Of a stretch of 64,000 nucleotides of DNA, positions 31,861-41,359 are shown one piece after another. The notes under the pieces were generated by a model. That model was not told where the DNA came from, did not search any database, and was given only the letters and a program-made list of their open reading frames with translations. Both the position numbers and the translations under genes were made by a program. The DNA comes from Clostridia bacterium (GTDB taxonomy: Bacteria > Bacillota > Clostridia > Christensenellales > Aristaeellaceae), in assembly GCA_017410455.1 (NCBI GenBank), contig JAFQQT010000091.1:1-64000 (forward strand), given 5' to 3'. Each line of letters opens with the position of its first letter. Positions within the stretch are counted from its first letter, which is position 1.

Positions 31861-34137
31861 ATGAATGTCGATCAGTTGACCCAGCAGCTTCAGAGCGATC
31901 CGCTGTTTATGAAGAACGTCGTCCGCTGGGACACCACGCCGCCCCGGGAGGCGCATTATGCGGACTTCCCCGAGGGGCTGGACGCCCGGCTGCAGCCCGT
32001 GCTGGCGCGGCGCGGCGTACACCGGCTCTACACCCATCAGGCCCATGCGGTGCGGGAGGTGCTGGCGGGGCAGGATATCGTGGTGGTCACCCCCACGGCC
32101 TCCGGCAAGACGATGTGCTACAACCTCCCGGTGCTCTCCGCCATCCTTAAAAACGAGGACGCCCGCGCGCTGTACCTGTTCCCGACCAAGGCGCTGTCCG
32201 CCGACCAGGTGAGCGAGCTGTACGAGCTGATCGAGGAGATGGGGGTCGATATCAAGACCTACACCTACGACGGCGACACCCCCGGCGCGGCTCGCAAGGC
32301 TGTGCGTCAGGCGGGACACATCGTGGTGACCAACCCGGACATGCTGCATTCCGGCATTCTGCCCCACCACACCAAGTGGGTCAAGCTCTTTGAGAACCTG
32401 CGCTACATCGTCATCGACGAGATCCACACCTACCGCGGCGTGTTCGGCTCCAACCTGGCCAATGTCCTGCGCCGCCTGCTGCGCCTGTGCGAGTTCTACG
32501 GGTCGAAGCCGCAGTTCATCCTCTGCTCGGCCACCATCGCCAACCCAAAGGAGCTGGCCGAGACGCTGACCGGCCGTCCTGTCCACATGGTAGACGACAA
32601 CGGCGCACCCATGGGCGCACGGCATTTTGTGTTCTACAACCCGCCGGTGGTCAACCGCCAGCTGGGTATCCGCCGCGGCGTGATCCCGGAAACCCGCAAC
32701 ATCACGGCCATGCTGCTGAAAAACGGTATCCAGACCATCACCTTTGCCCGCTCCCGCCTGACGGTGGAGGTGCTGACGAAGTACCTCAAGGACATTGTGC
32801 GCGATCCCCTGGGCAACGCCGGGCGCGTGCGCGGCTACCGGGGCGGGTATCTCCCCACGGAGCGGCGCGAGATCGAGAAGGGCCTGCGGGCGGGTCATAT
32901 TGACGCGGTGGTGTCCACCAATGCGCTGGAGCTGGGCATCGACATCGGCGCGCTGGACGCCTGCGTGCTCTGCGGCTATCCCGGCACCATTGCCTCTGCC
33001 TGGCAGCAGGCGGGCCGCGCCGGCCGCCGGAAGGGAACCAGCATCGTCTTCTTCGTGGCGTCCTCCGCCGCCATTGACCAGTACATTGTCAGCCACCCGG
33101 ATTATCTGCTGAAGAAGTCGCCGGAGAATGCGCTGCTGAACCCGGACAACCTGTATCTCCTGCTGAGTCACTTCAAGTGCGCGGCCTTTGAGCTGCCCTT
33201 TGAGGACGGCGACGGCTTCGGCAACGCGCCGGGTGCGCCGGAGCTGCTGGAGTACCTGGACGACGCGGGCATTGTCCGCCATGTGGACGGGCGCTACCAC
33301 TGGTCGGCGGAGGACTTCCCGGCCAGCCAGATCAGCCTGCGCAGCGCCGCGGCGGAGGAGAATTTCCTCATCGTGGACATCACCAACCCGCTCAAGCACC
33401 GCGTCATCGGCGAAATGGACCGCTTCACGGTGCCGATGCTCCTGCACGAGAACGCCATTTACATGCACGAGGCGCAGCAGTATCAGGTGGAGAAGCTGGA
33501 CTTTGACGCCTGCAAGGCCTTCATCCGCCAGGTGGATGCGGGCTACTACACCGACAGTGACCTGAACATCAGCCTTTCCCTCCTGGACATTGAGCGGGAG
33601 GAGGACTCCGCCAGGGGCGTCCACCGCGCCCTGGGCGAGCTGCGGGTCAGCTGCCTGGTGACGATGTTCAAGAAGATCAAGTTCGACACCCATGAGAACC
33701 TGGGCTTCGGCCACGTCCGCCTGCCGGAAACGGACATGCACACCGAGGGCATGTGGTGGACGCTGCCGGACGAGGTGGCGGCAAAGTACGACAGCGACAC
33801 GCTCAAAAACGGCATGATGGGCGTGGCGAACCTGCTGCGCATCGTGGCGCCGCTGTCGCTGATGTGCGCGCCCCAGGACGTGGCGGTGGTGTACCAGGTG
33901 AAGAGCCCCATCACCGACAAGCCGACCATCTTCCTCTACGACAACCTGCCCGGCGGCGTGGGCCTCAGCCACAAGGCCTACGGCATGCAGCAGCTGCTTC
34001 TGGAGCAGGCGCTTCAAATTGTCAGCGACTGCGAATGCCCCTTCGGCTGCCCCAGCTGCGCAGGCCCCATGGGCGAGATCGGCATGACGGGCAAGAAGAC
34101 GGCCCGGGAGCTGCTCGCGGCGCTGACGGGCGACTGA
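31861..34137 (+). CDS. mrfA: DEXH-box helicase MrfA (YprA), mitomycin repair
   Basis: Superfamily 2 DNA helicase that, with MrfB, repairs mitomycin-type adducts in B. subtilis. 758 residues. Walker A TPTASGKT (K83), DEIH box (D186-H189), SAT motif FILCSATIANP, helicase motifs VSTNALELGIDIGALDA and QQAGRAGRR, and the C-terminal four-Cys cluster CECPFGCPSC (724-733) of the DUF1998 zinc region. AAAGG precedes the ATG by 11 bases. It is followed by a Cys-rich small protein and then mrfB on the same strand, so all three are probably one operon. Confidence 0.93.
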   Translation: MNVDQLTQQLQSDPLFMKNVVRWDTTPPREAHYADFPEGLDARLQPVLARRGVHRLYTHQAHAVREVLAGQDIVVVTPTASGKTMCYNLPVLSAILKNEDARALYLFPTKALSADQVSELYELIEEMGVDIKTYTYDGDTPGAARKAVRQAGHIVVTNPDMLHSGILPHHTKWVKLFENLRYIVIDEIHTYRGVFGSNLANVLRRLLRLCEFYGSKPQFILCSATIANPKELAETLTGRPVHMVDDNGAPMGARHFVFYNPPVVNRQLGIRRGVIPETRNITAMLLKNGIQTITFARSRLTVEVLTKYLKDIVRDPLGNAGRVRGYRGGYLPTERREIEKGLRAGHIDAVVSTNALELGIDIGALDACVLCGYPGTIASAWQQAGRAGRRKGTSIVFFVASSAAIDQYIVSHPDYLLKKSPENALLNPDNLYLLLSHFKCAAFELPFEDGDGFGNAPGAPELLEYLDDAGIVRHVDGRYHWSAEDFPASQISLRSAAAEENFLIVDITNPLKHRVIGEMDRFTVPMLLHENAIYMHEAQQYQVEKLDFDACKAFIRQVDAGYYTDSDLNISLSLLDIEREEDSARGVHRALGELRVSCLVTMFKKIKFDTHENLGFGHVRLPETDMHTEGMWWTLPDEVAAKYDSDTLKNGMMGVANLLRIVAPLSLMCAPQDVAVVYQVKSPITDKPTIFLYDNLPGGVGLSHKAYGMQQLLLEQALQIVSDCECPFGCPSCAGPMGEIGMTGKKTARELLAALTGD

Positions 34138-34146
34138 GGTGCTGCT

Positions 34147-34521
34147 ATGAAGAGAGAACTGGGAATTGCCCGGTGCGGCCTGGCCTGCTGCCTTTGCTCA
34201 GAAAATGTGGGCTGCCGGGGCTGCAATTCCGGGGACTGCCCGGACAGAGAATGGTGCGGGAACCGCAGCTGCTCGATGGAATTGGGCGTGGCGGGCTGCT
34301 TTGCGTGCACGCAGGAGTGCCGGAAAGGGCTCCTTGCGAAGATCAAGCCCTATGGCTTCACCCTGTTTGCCAGACGGTTCGGTACGGAAGACCTCCTGGA
34401 CTGCCTGGAAGAGAACGAACGGAACGGCGTCGTATATCATCGTCAGGGAATTGTTGGGGATTACGACGAATTTGACGATGTGGAAGCGTTGATTCGCTTT
34501 ATCAGGAACGGATGCCGCTGA
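34147..34521 (+). CDS. Cys-rich DUF3795-type protein
   Basis: 124 residues with 14 cysteines, twelve of them in the first 60 residues (RCGLACCLC, GCRGC, DCPDREWC, AGCFACTQEC). This layout is that of DUF3795 proteins, whose role is unknown; zinc or iron-sulfur binding is likely. The C-terminal half has no Cys cluster and ends in an acidic helix (EFDDVEALIRFI). It starts 9 bases after mrfA and lies between mrfA and mrfB, which in B. subtilis are adjacent. A part in the same repair process is suggested by position only. Confidence 0.75.
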   Translation: MKRELGIARCGLACCLCSENVGCRGCNSGDCPDREWCGNRSCSMELGVAGCFACTQECRKGLLAKIKPYGFTLFARRFGTEDLLDCLEENERNGVVYHRQGIVGDYDEFDDVEALIRFIRNGCR

Positions 34522-34570
34522 TATGAGCCGGCGCGTCCGGCTCATCCCGGAAGGAAAGGAGGAGGCCGCC

Positions 34571-35728
34571 ATGAACCTGCGCGACAAGCTGAACGCCATC
34601 AGCAAGTCGAAGATCACCGTCACGCCGGTGGAGGCGCCGCTGGTGAAGCAGTTTACCGACTGCTGGCACGGGCGGGAGCATTATCCCATGCGCGACTTCC
34701 CATTCGCCCTGGAGGTGCGCCGGGAGACGGTGATGCTTATGCAGGGGGAGGAGATGCCGGATGGCTTTGACCCCATGCGCATCCTCTACCTGGACACGGA
34801 GACCACGGGCCTGGGCGGCGGCGCGGGGACGGTGGCCTTTGAGGTTGGCCTGGGCTGGCTGGAGGAGGATGGCTTCCATGTGCATCAGCTGCTGATGCGC
34901 GATTACCCGGAGGAAAAGTTCCTGCTGGAGGAGATCGTCCGCACGGCGGAACGGTTCGACGTCATCTGCACCTTCAACGGAAAGACCTTCGACCTGCCGC
35001 TGCTGCGCAACCGCTTCATCATGAACCGCATCCGCACCGCCTGCCTGGACAAGCCGCATATCGACCTGCTGCACATTGCGCGCCGCGTGTGGAAGCTGCG
35101 GCTGCGCCGGTGCAACCTGACCAACCTGGAGGAGGCGCTGCTGGGCGTTCCCCGCGTGGATGACCTGCCCGGCGCGCTGGTGCCCGAGCGGTTCTTCAGC
35201 TACCTCAAAACCGGGGATTTCCGCCTGTTCGATGACGTCCTGGAGCATAACGCACAGGACATTGCCAGCCTCTGCACCCTCCTTGCCCACATGTGCCGGA
35301 TGTATGAGCACCCGGAGCAGCTGCGCTTTGACGAGGACGTGTACTCCATGGGCGTGGCGCTGGACAGGTTCCGGCACACCGAGGAGGCGCGGCGCTGCTA
35401 CCGCCTGGCGGGCGGAAGCATGCATGCCCGGGGGCAGGAGCGGCTGGCGGCCAGCTACCGCCGCTGCGGGGAGAAGGAAGCCGCTGCGGCCATCTGGCAG
35501 GACATGATCGCCCGGCGGGAGGGCGGCGTCACGCCCTATGTGGAGCTGGCCAAGTACTACGAGCACCAGCGCCGCGACATCCCTGCGGCCATGGACGTGG
35601 TGCGCCGTGCCATCGCCCTGGTCAGCGAACCCGCTCTTTTTGATGAAACCTCTGTACAAGAGGCGCGAGATGCGTTACAATACAGGTATGACCGGCTCAG
35701 GCGAAAGCTGAAGCACGGCAATGAATAA
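34571..35728 (+). CDS. mrfB: DEDDh exonuclease MrfB (YprB) with TPR tail
   Basis: 3'-5' exonuclease partner of MrfA. 385 residues. RNase H-like domain with the DEDDh residues: YLDTETTG (D75, E77), TFNGKTFDLPLL, and EHNAQDIASL (H and last D). The C-terminal ~110 residues are helical repeats of TPR type (DRFRHTEEARRCYRLAGG). Start at 34571 after AAGGAGGAGG; an ATG at 34523 one base after the previous stop is possible but has no ribosome site. Downstream lies a separate TPR protein after 12 bases, so the operon continues. Confidence 0.9.
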   Translation: MNLRDKLNAISKSKITVTPVEAPLVKQFTDCWHGREHYPMRDFPFALEVRRETVMLMQGEEMPDGFDPMRILYLDTETTGLGGGAGTVAFEVGLGWLEEDGFHVHQLLMRDYPEEKFLLEEIVRTAERFDVICTFNGKTFDLPLLRNRFIMNRIRTACLDKPHIDLLHIARRVWKLRLRRCNLTNLEEALLGVPRVDDLPGALVPERFFSYLKTGDFRLFDDVLEHNAQDIASLCTLLAHMCRMYEHPEQLRFDEDVYSMGVALDRFRHTEEARRCYRLAGGSMHARGQERLAASYRRCGEKEAAAAIWQDMIARREGGVTPYVELAKYYEHQRRDIPAAMDVVRRAIALVSEPALFDETSVQEARDALQYRYDRLRRKLKHGNE

Positions 35729-35740
35729 GGAGTACACACT

Positions 35741-36559
35741 ATGGGTTTTTTTGCAAGTCTGAAGGGAAACATGGCGCTCAACGCCCACAACAAGGGCGAC
35801 TTGGTCAAGGCGCGCAAGCTGTATGAGGAGGCGCTGGCCGGCGGACTGCTTTCTGCCCGGCCGATGCTGGGTTATGCGATCCTGCTCATCCGCGCAGGGG
35901 AGTATGAAAAGGCGATGGACCTGCTGCTCAAGACGCAGAAGGCCCCCGACCTGACCCCGGAGCGCAAGAGCCAGCTTTATGTGGATTACGCCGCCTGCTG
36001 CGCCAAGACGGGCCAGCTGGAGAAGGGCGTGCGCCTGCTGGAGAAGCAGCACGACCGCCATCCCACCGGCCTGACCTACCAGACCCTGGGCTACCTCTAC
36101 GTGGAATACCTGCTGCCCGAGGCCACGCCGGTGGCGACGGAGGCGACGGAGATCAGGCCCCTGGACGGCGAGGTTCTGCCCGAGGGCGAGATGACCGTGG
36201 AGCAGAAGCAGGCGATCCTGGACGCCCGCTGGCAGGACAGCATGGAGCGCGCCACCGCCCTGATGGCCGCCGCTGTGGACTATGACGACGAGGATCCTGT
36301 GTGCCTGGACAACATGGGCCAGTGGCTCTACCGCGTCAAGGGCGACAAGGCCGGCGCGAAGACGTGGTTCGAGCGCGCCCACGAGGAGAAGCCCGAGCAG
36401 GTGGACAGCCTGTGGTTCCTCAGCCGCTACGATCTGGAGGCCGGGGATACCGCCGCGGCCATCGAGAAGCTGGAAAGCGCGCTGGAGGGCCGCATGTCCC
36501 CGCTGAACTTTGCCGACAAGGCGATGATCGAGGCGGAGCTGGCACGCCTGCGCGGCTGA
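35741..36559 (+). CDS. Tetratricopeptide-repeat protein
   Basis: 272 residues made of TPR-like helix pairs: GDLVKARKLYEEALAGG, AGEYEKAMDLLLKTQK, TGQLEKGVRLLEKQ, and near the end GDKAGAKTWFERAHEEKPEQ and GDTAAAIEKLESALEG. No membrane segment, signal or catalytic motif. AAGGAG lies 8 bases before the ATG and only 12 bases separate it from mrfB. It is probably a scaffold or adaptor; its role in the repair operon is unknown. Confidence 0.85.
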   Translation: MGFFASLKGNMALNAHNKGDLVKARKLYEEALAGGLLSARPMLGYAILLIRAGEYEKAMDLLLKTQKAPDLTPERKSQLYVDYAACCAKTGQLEKGVRLLEKQHDRHPTGLTYQTLGYLYVEYLLPEATPVATEATEIRPLDGEVLPEGEMTVEQKQAILDARWQDSMERATALMAAAVDYDDEDPVCLDNMGQWLYRVKGDKAGAKTWFERAHEEKPEQVDSLWFLSRYDLEAGDTAAAIEKLESALEGRMSPLNFADKAMIEAELARLRG

Positions 36560-36579
36560 GGCAGCAGCAATTGCATACG

Positions 36580-36824
36580 CAGCGGGGGAGTCCGTGACTT
36601 CCCCGCCACAGGCCATCAAAAAGCCTGCAACCGCAGTTTTTTTTCGGCACGGATGCCGCAAAAAACTGCTTCCTGCGTTGGCTGCAGCTGCATATCCGGT
36701 CATTTACGTGGAGTAAACTCCCGGATCTGCAGCTTTGCCGCCTTGGCTTGCAAGCTTTTTGAAGACCTGCAAATCATCGACTGCGTCGATGCTTTCAGCG
36801 GGGGAGTCCGTGACTTCCCCGCCA
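36580..36824 (+). repeat. Structured intergenic element, copy A, with 29-bp flanking direct repeats
   Basis: The core (36609-36795) lies between identical 29-base repeats at 36580-36608 and 36796-36824; each repeat is itself an 11-bp hairpin (GCGGGGGAGTC...). The core folds into four stems: 36633-36648 with 36655-36669; 36686-36699 with 36721-36734 (one mismatch); 36748-36752 with 36768-36772; 36775-36781 with 36785-36791. Copy B at 53134-53369 has the same stems with other sequences and the same loops (TCATTTAC, GTAAACTC, CCTGCGTTGGCTGCAG). This fills most of the 288-base gap between the TPR gene and pth. It may be a MITE-like or structured RNA repeat. Confidence 0.85.
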
Positions 36825-36847
36825 TAGCGTGTTTTGGAGGAAGAAAT

Positions 36848-37429
36848 ATGGAGAAGCAGACGTTCATCGTCGTGGGTCTTGGCAACCCCGGCGCGCAATA
36901 CGCCCACACGAGGCACAATGCGGGCTTTGAGACCCTGGAGGTGCTCTCCCGCCGCTGGGGCGTGGAGATCAACCGCAAAAAGCTGAACGGCCTTGTGGCC
37001 GAAACGACCTACAACGGCCACCGCGTGGTGCTGGTGCTGCCCCAGACGTACATGAACGCCTCCGGCGAGTGCGTGCAGCCGATCCTCCAGTGGTACAAGG
37101 CGCCGCTTTCCAACATGGTGGTCATCTATGATGACATCGACCTGGCCCTGGGCCGCCTGCGCGTGCGCAAGTCCGGCAGCGCGGGCACCCACAACGGCAT
37201 GCGCTCCATCCTCTCGTGCCTGGGCAATCAGCAGGGCTTCCCGCGCATCCGCGTGGGCGTGGGCGCCAAGCCTGAGGGCTGGGATCTGGCGGACTGGGTG
37301 CTGTCCACCTGCCGCCTGCGCGAGGAGCGCGAGGAGATGGAGAAGGCCTTTGTCCGCGCGGCCGACTGCGTGGAGGACTGGATAAAGAACGGCATTGAAC
37401 ACGCGATGCAGCAATATAATGGGAAGTGA
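36848..37429 (+). CDS. pth: Peptidyl-tRNA hydrolase
   Basis: Releases tRNA from peptidyl-tRNAs that drop off the ribosome. 193 residues with the family signatures VVGLGNPGAQYAHTRHNAGF (catalytic His at 23 in TRHN), LPQTYMNASGE, VIYDDIDLALGRLRVRKSGSAGTHNGMRS. TTGGAGG stands 7 bases before the ATG at 36848. It precedes mfd, a pairing (pth-mfd) common in Firmicutes. Confidence 0.97.
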   Translation: MEKQTFIVVGLGNPGAQYAHTRHNAGFETLEVLSRRWGVEINRKKLNGLVAETTYNGHRVVLVLPQTYMNASGECVQPILQWYKAPLSNMVVIYDDIDLALGRLRVRKSGSAGTHNGMRSILSCLGNQQGFPRIRVGVGAKPEGWDLADWVLSTCRLREEREEMEKAFVRAADCVEDWIKNGIEHAMQQYNGK

Positions 37430-37522
37430 CCCGCCCGGGCACAAAGCCCATCAGCTGCTGCGTTGGAAGCCAGACGGGGCCGCACGGGGCGGCGCCGCCG
37501 ATGAGGGAAGGGGAGAAGAGCG

Positions 37523-40500
37523 ATGAAACAGGCACTATTCGGCAGCCTCCGGTCACCAGCGCTGGACAGGCTGCAATCCGCCGTGCAGGCGGGCCAGAAT
37601 GTGGCGCTGACCGGCCTGCCGGAAACGATGGCCGCATTTATTGCCGCGAAGCTGGCGGATGAAACGGGCAAGCGCGTGCTGCTGCTGTCCGGCAATGATC
37701 TGCGCGCCACCCACGACGCGGACGATGGCCAGCAGCTGCTGGGCACGCAGGCGGCCTTCCTGCCCGGGGGCGAACTCGACCTGACCCGTGGCGCATCCAG
37801 CCACGAGAGCGCCTGGCGCCGCCTGGAGACCCTCACCCGCGTCACCTCCGGTTCGGTGCGCCTGCTGTGCGCCTCTGTGGACGCGGCCATGCAGCGCATG
37901 GGCAGCGCCGACAACTTCCGCAAGGCCATCATCCGCCTGAAGGTGGGCGACGTATACGAACCCCGGCAGCTCATGCGCGACCTGACCCGCATGGGCTACG
38001 AGCGCGTGAACGTGGTGGAGGGCAAGAGCCAGTGCGCCATGCGCGGCGCCATTGTCGACGTGTACCCCCCGGGGGAAACGCACAGCCTGCGCATCGAGTT
38101 CTTCGATGACGAGATCGACTCCATCCGCGCCTTCGACGCCCTGAGCCAGCGCAGCCAGGAGCGGCTGGACAGCTGCGTGCTCAGCCCGGCCACTGAGGTG
38201 CTGCTGGATGATGCCGAATGGGAGCCGGCGGCCCGGCGCATGCGCGAGGCCATCCGCGCGTCCCAGCCCGACAAGCTGCAGGAGAGCGCTCTCTTCTCCG
38301 ACCTGCCGCCCCTGCCGGACATGGAGCCCGAGGAGATCGACGAGAAGAAGAAGGCCAAGCTGCCCACCCAGAAGCAGCTGAACGCCACCCGCATGGCGGA
38401 GCTGGAGCGTCGCGCGGCCCAGATGATGGGCGATGCGGACATCCTGGAGGGCAAGCTGCCCTTCCGCCGCATCCGCGCCTGGCTGACGGTGCTGACGGAG
38501 AAGACCGGCACGATCATGGACTGGTATCAGCCGGAGATCGTGGTGCTGTGTGAACCGGAGCAGCTGCGCAAGCGCGCCGGGGAGCGCGTGCAGGGCTTCG
38601 GCGAGGATCTCTTCGGCGCGATGAGCCGTGGTGAGGCCGTCCGGGAGCAGCAGACGCTGCTGATGAGCTGGGAGGAGATGCTCCCGGCCTTCGCGCCTGC
38701 AGCGGTGGTGACGGTGTCCGAGTTCCTCAATGCGCTGGCGGGCGTGCAGGTGACGGACACGCTCAGCCTGGGCGCCAGCAGCGCGAACACCTACGCCTCC
38801 CACATGAAGGATCTGGCTGGGGACAGCCGCGAATGGCTGGGCGCAGGCGTGCGCGTGGCGGTGCTGTGCGGCGGCGTGGCCCGCGGCCAGCGCCTGCAGC
38901 AGGCTCTGGCGGAGCAGGAGGCCCCCGCCCGCTTCAGCGAAACGGTGCAGACCCTGCCCGCAGACGCGATCCAGGTGCTGCCCGGCACCCTCAGCCACGG
39001 CTTCTGCTGGCCGGAGGCGGGCCTGTGCGTCATCAGCGACACGGATGTGTACGGCGCAGGCTACCGCAAGGCAAAGAAGAAGCAGGCCGCCGGCGAGCGC
39101 ATCGCCGCATTCACCGACCTCAAGCCCGGCGATTATGTCGTCCACGAGGATTATGGCGTGGGCGTGTTCCAGGGCATCGTGCAGGTGAAGCTGGGCGGCA
39201 AGGACGGCTCGCCCATCATCCGCCGCGATTATCTGCGCATCCAGTACGCCGGCACGGACGAGCTGAGCATCCCCGTGGAGCAGTTCGAGCGCATCCAGCG
39301 CTACATCGGCAACCCCAACGCCGCGCCCAAACTCAATAAGCTGGGCACCGGCGACTGGGGCAAGCAGAAGGCCCGCGTGAAGGAAGGGCTGCGTCAGCTG
39401 GCCTTCAATCTGGTGACGCTCTATGCCCGCCGCTCGCAGCAGACGGGCTTCGCCTTCAGCGCCGACACCCCCTGGCAGCGCGAGTTCGAGGATCAGTTCC
39501 CCTACGAGCTGACCCCCGATCAGGACCTGTCCGTCCGGGAGATCACCGCGGACATGGAGTCAAAGCGCAACATGGACCGCCTGCTCTGCGGCGACGTGGG
39601 CTACGGCAAGACCGAAGTCAGCCTGCGCGCGGCCTTCAAGGCCCTGATGGACGACAAGCAGGTGGCCATCCTCGCACCCACCACCATCCTTGTGCAGCAG
39701 CACTTCAACACGGTGATGAAGCGCTTCCGCAACTTCCCGGTGAAGGTGGAGATGCTCAGCCGCTTCAAGACGGCAAAGGAGGTGCGCGAGGTGCTGCGCC
39801 GCCTGAAGGAGGGCGACATCGACATCCTCGTGGGTACCCACCGGCTGCTGGCCAAGGACGTGGAGTTTCGCGACCTGGGTCTGCTCATCGTGGACGAGGA
39901 GCAGCGCTTCGGCGTGCAGCACAAGGAGCAGATCAAGAACATGCGCGACCAGGTGGACGTGCTGACCCTGTCGGCCACGCCCATCCCGCGCACGCTGCAC
40001 ATGTCCATGGTGGGCATCCGCGATATGTCCGTGCTGCAGACACCCCCGGAGGAGCGCCTGCCGGTGCAGACCCGCGTGATCGAGTACAACGACGCGCTGA
40101 TCCGCGACGCCATCCTCCGCGAGCTCAGCCGTGGCGGCCAGGTGTACTTCCTGTACAACTCCGTGCGCCGCATTCACGAGATGTACGAGCGACTGCGCGC
40201 GCTGGTGCCTGAGGCCCGCATCGGCATCGCTCACGGCCAGATGAAGGAGCATGGCCTGGAGGACGTGATGATGGACTTCTACGCCGGCAGCTACGATGTG
40301 CTGCTGTGCACCACCATCATCGAGAGCGGCCTGGACGTGCCCACGGCCAACACGCTCATCGTCTTTGATGCGCACATGTTCGGCCTGAGCCAGCTCTACC
40401 AGCTGCGCGGCCGCGTGGGCCGTTCCAACCGCCAGGCCTATGCGTACTTCACCGTCCGCACCAATCAGAACCTCTCCGAAACGGCCCAGCAGCGCCTGAC

Positions 40501-41218
40501 GGCCATCGCGGAGTTCACCGAGTTCGGCGCGGGCTTCCGCATCGCCATGCGCGACCTGGAGATCCGCGGCGCAGGCAACATCCTGGGCCCGGAGCAGAGC
40601 GGCCACCTGGAAACGGTGGGCTACGACCTGTACTGCAAGATGCTGGAGGAAGCGCTGGAGGAGGCGCGGCTCATCCGCGATGGCCACACCGGCAGCCGCC
40701 GCCGCATCGAGACCCGCGTGGACATCAAGGTCGACGCCTACCTGCCGGACGACTATGTGCAGGACAGCCGCACGCGCATGGAGATCTACAAGCGCATCGC
40801 CGACCTGAGCACCGACGAGGAGCGGAGCGACGTCATCGACGAGCTGATCGACCGCTTCGGCGAGATGCCCCCGGTTGTGGAAACGCTGCTGGACATTGCC
40901 CAGCTGCGCATGAACGCCAGCCGCCTGGGCGTTACGCAGGTGAGCTACCGCAAGGGCGGCTTCCTGATGATGAAGATCGACACGAACCAGATGCCCCCGG
41001 ACGAATACTTCTTCGACGCCATGCAGGTGGCCGACAAGCGCCTCACGCCCTCCACGAAGCTGCCGGACGTGCTGCTGATGGTGGATCCCCGCCTGAACGA
41101 GTACGGCATGCTGGAGGCCGCCGTGAAGGCCCTGACCCGCATGAACGCCCGCGTGGACGAGCTCTGCGCGGCTGCTGCGGCGGAAAAGGCGGCTGCCGAA
41201 GCTGCGGAAGATGCATGA
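37523..41218 (+). CDS. mfd: Transcription-repair coupling factor Mfd
   Basis: Removes RNA polymerase stalled at DNA lesions and recruits UvrA. 1231 residues in the normal order: UvrB-like N-terminal domains (about 1-330), the polymerase-binding CarD/RID domain (GDYVVHEDYGVGVFQG, about 535-600), the translocase with Walker A GDVGYGKTE (K696) and box DEEQ (791-794), helicase motifs GRVGRSNRQAYAYF, and the C-terminal TRCF domain. The stretch from about 265 to 290 (PLPDMEPEEIDEKKKAKLPTQ) is a charged linker. ATG at 37523 with AGGGGAG upstream. With mrfA and mrfB nearby the region is a DNA-repair cluster. Confidence 0.97.
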   Translation: MKQALFGSLRSPALDRLQSAVQAGQNVALTGLPETMAAFIAAKLADETGKRVLLLSGNDLRATHDADDGQQLLGTQAAFLPGGELDLTRGASSHESAWRRLETLTRVTSGSVRLLCASVDAAMQRMGSADNFRKAIIRLKVGDVYEPRQLMRDLTRMGYERVNVVEGKSQCAMRGAIVDVYPPGETHSLRIEFFDDEIDSIRAFDALSQRSQERLDSCVLSPATEVLLDDAEWEPAARRMREAIRASQPDKLQESALFSDLPPLPDMEPEEIDEKKKAKLPTQKQLNATRMAELERRAAQMMGDADILEGKLPFRRIRAWLTVLTEKTGTIMDWYQPEIVVLCEPEQLRKRAGERVQGFGEDLFGAMSRGEAVREQQTLLMSWEEMLPAFAPAAVVTVSEFLNALAGVQVTDTLSLGASSANTYASHMKDLAGDSREWLGAGVRVAVLCGGVARGQRLQQALAEQEAPARFSETVQTLPADAIQVLPGTLSHGFCWPEAGLCVISDTDVYGAGYRKAKKKQAAGERIAAFTDLKPGDYVVHEDYGVGVFQGIVQVKLGGKDGSPIIRRDYLRIQYAGTDELSIPVEQFERIQRYIGNPNAAPKLNKLGTGDWGKQKARVKEGLRQLAFNLVTLYARRSQQTGFAFSADTPWQREFEDQFPYELTPDQDLSVREITADMESKRNMDRLLCGDVGYGKTEVSLRAAFKALMDDKQVAILAPTTILVQQHFNTVMKRFRNFPVKVEMLSRFKTAKEVREVLRRLKEGDIDILVGTHRLLAKDVEFRDLGLLIVDEEQRFGVQHKEQIKNMRDQVDVLTLSATPIPRTLHMSMVGIRDMSVLQTPPEERLPVQTRVIEYNDALIRDAILRELSRGGQVYFLYNSVRRIHEMYERLRALVPEARIGIAHGQMKEHGLEDVMMDFYAGSYDVLLCTTIIESGLDVPTANTLIVFDAHMFGLSQLYQLRGRVGRSNRQAYAYFTVRTNQNLSETAQQRLTAIAEFTEFGAGFRIAMRDLEIRGAGNILGPEQSGHLETVGYDLYCKMLEEALEEARLIRDGHTGSRRRIETRVDIKVDAYLPDDYVQDSRTRMEIYKRIADLSTDEERSDVIDELIDRFGEMPPVVETLLDIAQLRMNASRLGVTQVSYRKGGFLMMKIDTNQMPPDEYFFDAMQVADKRLTPSTKLPDVLLMVDPRLNEYGMLEAAVKALTRMNARVDELCAAAAAEKAAAEAAEDA

Positions 41219-41231
41219 CGCAAAACAAAAC

Positions 41232-41275
41232 GGAGCCTCTGTCCTGCATAAGGGATGGAGGCTCCATTGCGTTTG
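41232..41275 (+). terminator. mfd terminator
   Basis: An 8-bp stem GGAGCCTC/GAGGCTCC, flanked by A-rich and T-containing bases, right after the mfd stop. Confidence 0.7.
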
Positions 41276-41311
41276 AGTGCCATCATGGAGCAGACCTGCT
41301 CACCAGGGCAC

Positions 41312-41352
41312 AAAAACGCCGAACCTGTTTCCCTGAAGGGTGCGGTTCGGCG
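41312..41352 (-). terminator. Terminator of the tRNA-Leu gene
   Basis: Minus strand: CGCCGAACC against GGTTCGGCG (9 bp) followed by TTTTTG, 8 bases after the tRNA 3' end. Confidence 0.88.
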
Positions 41353-41359
41353 CTGTGCG

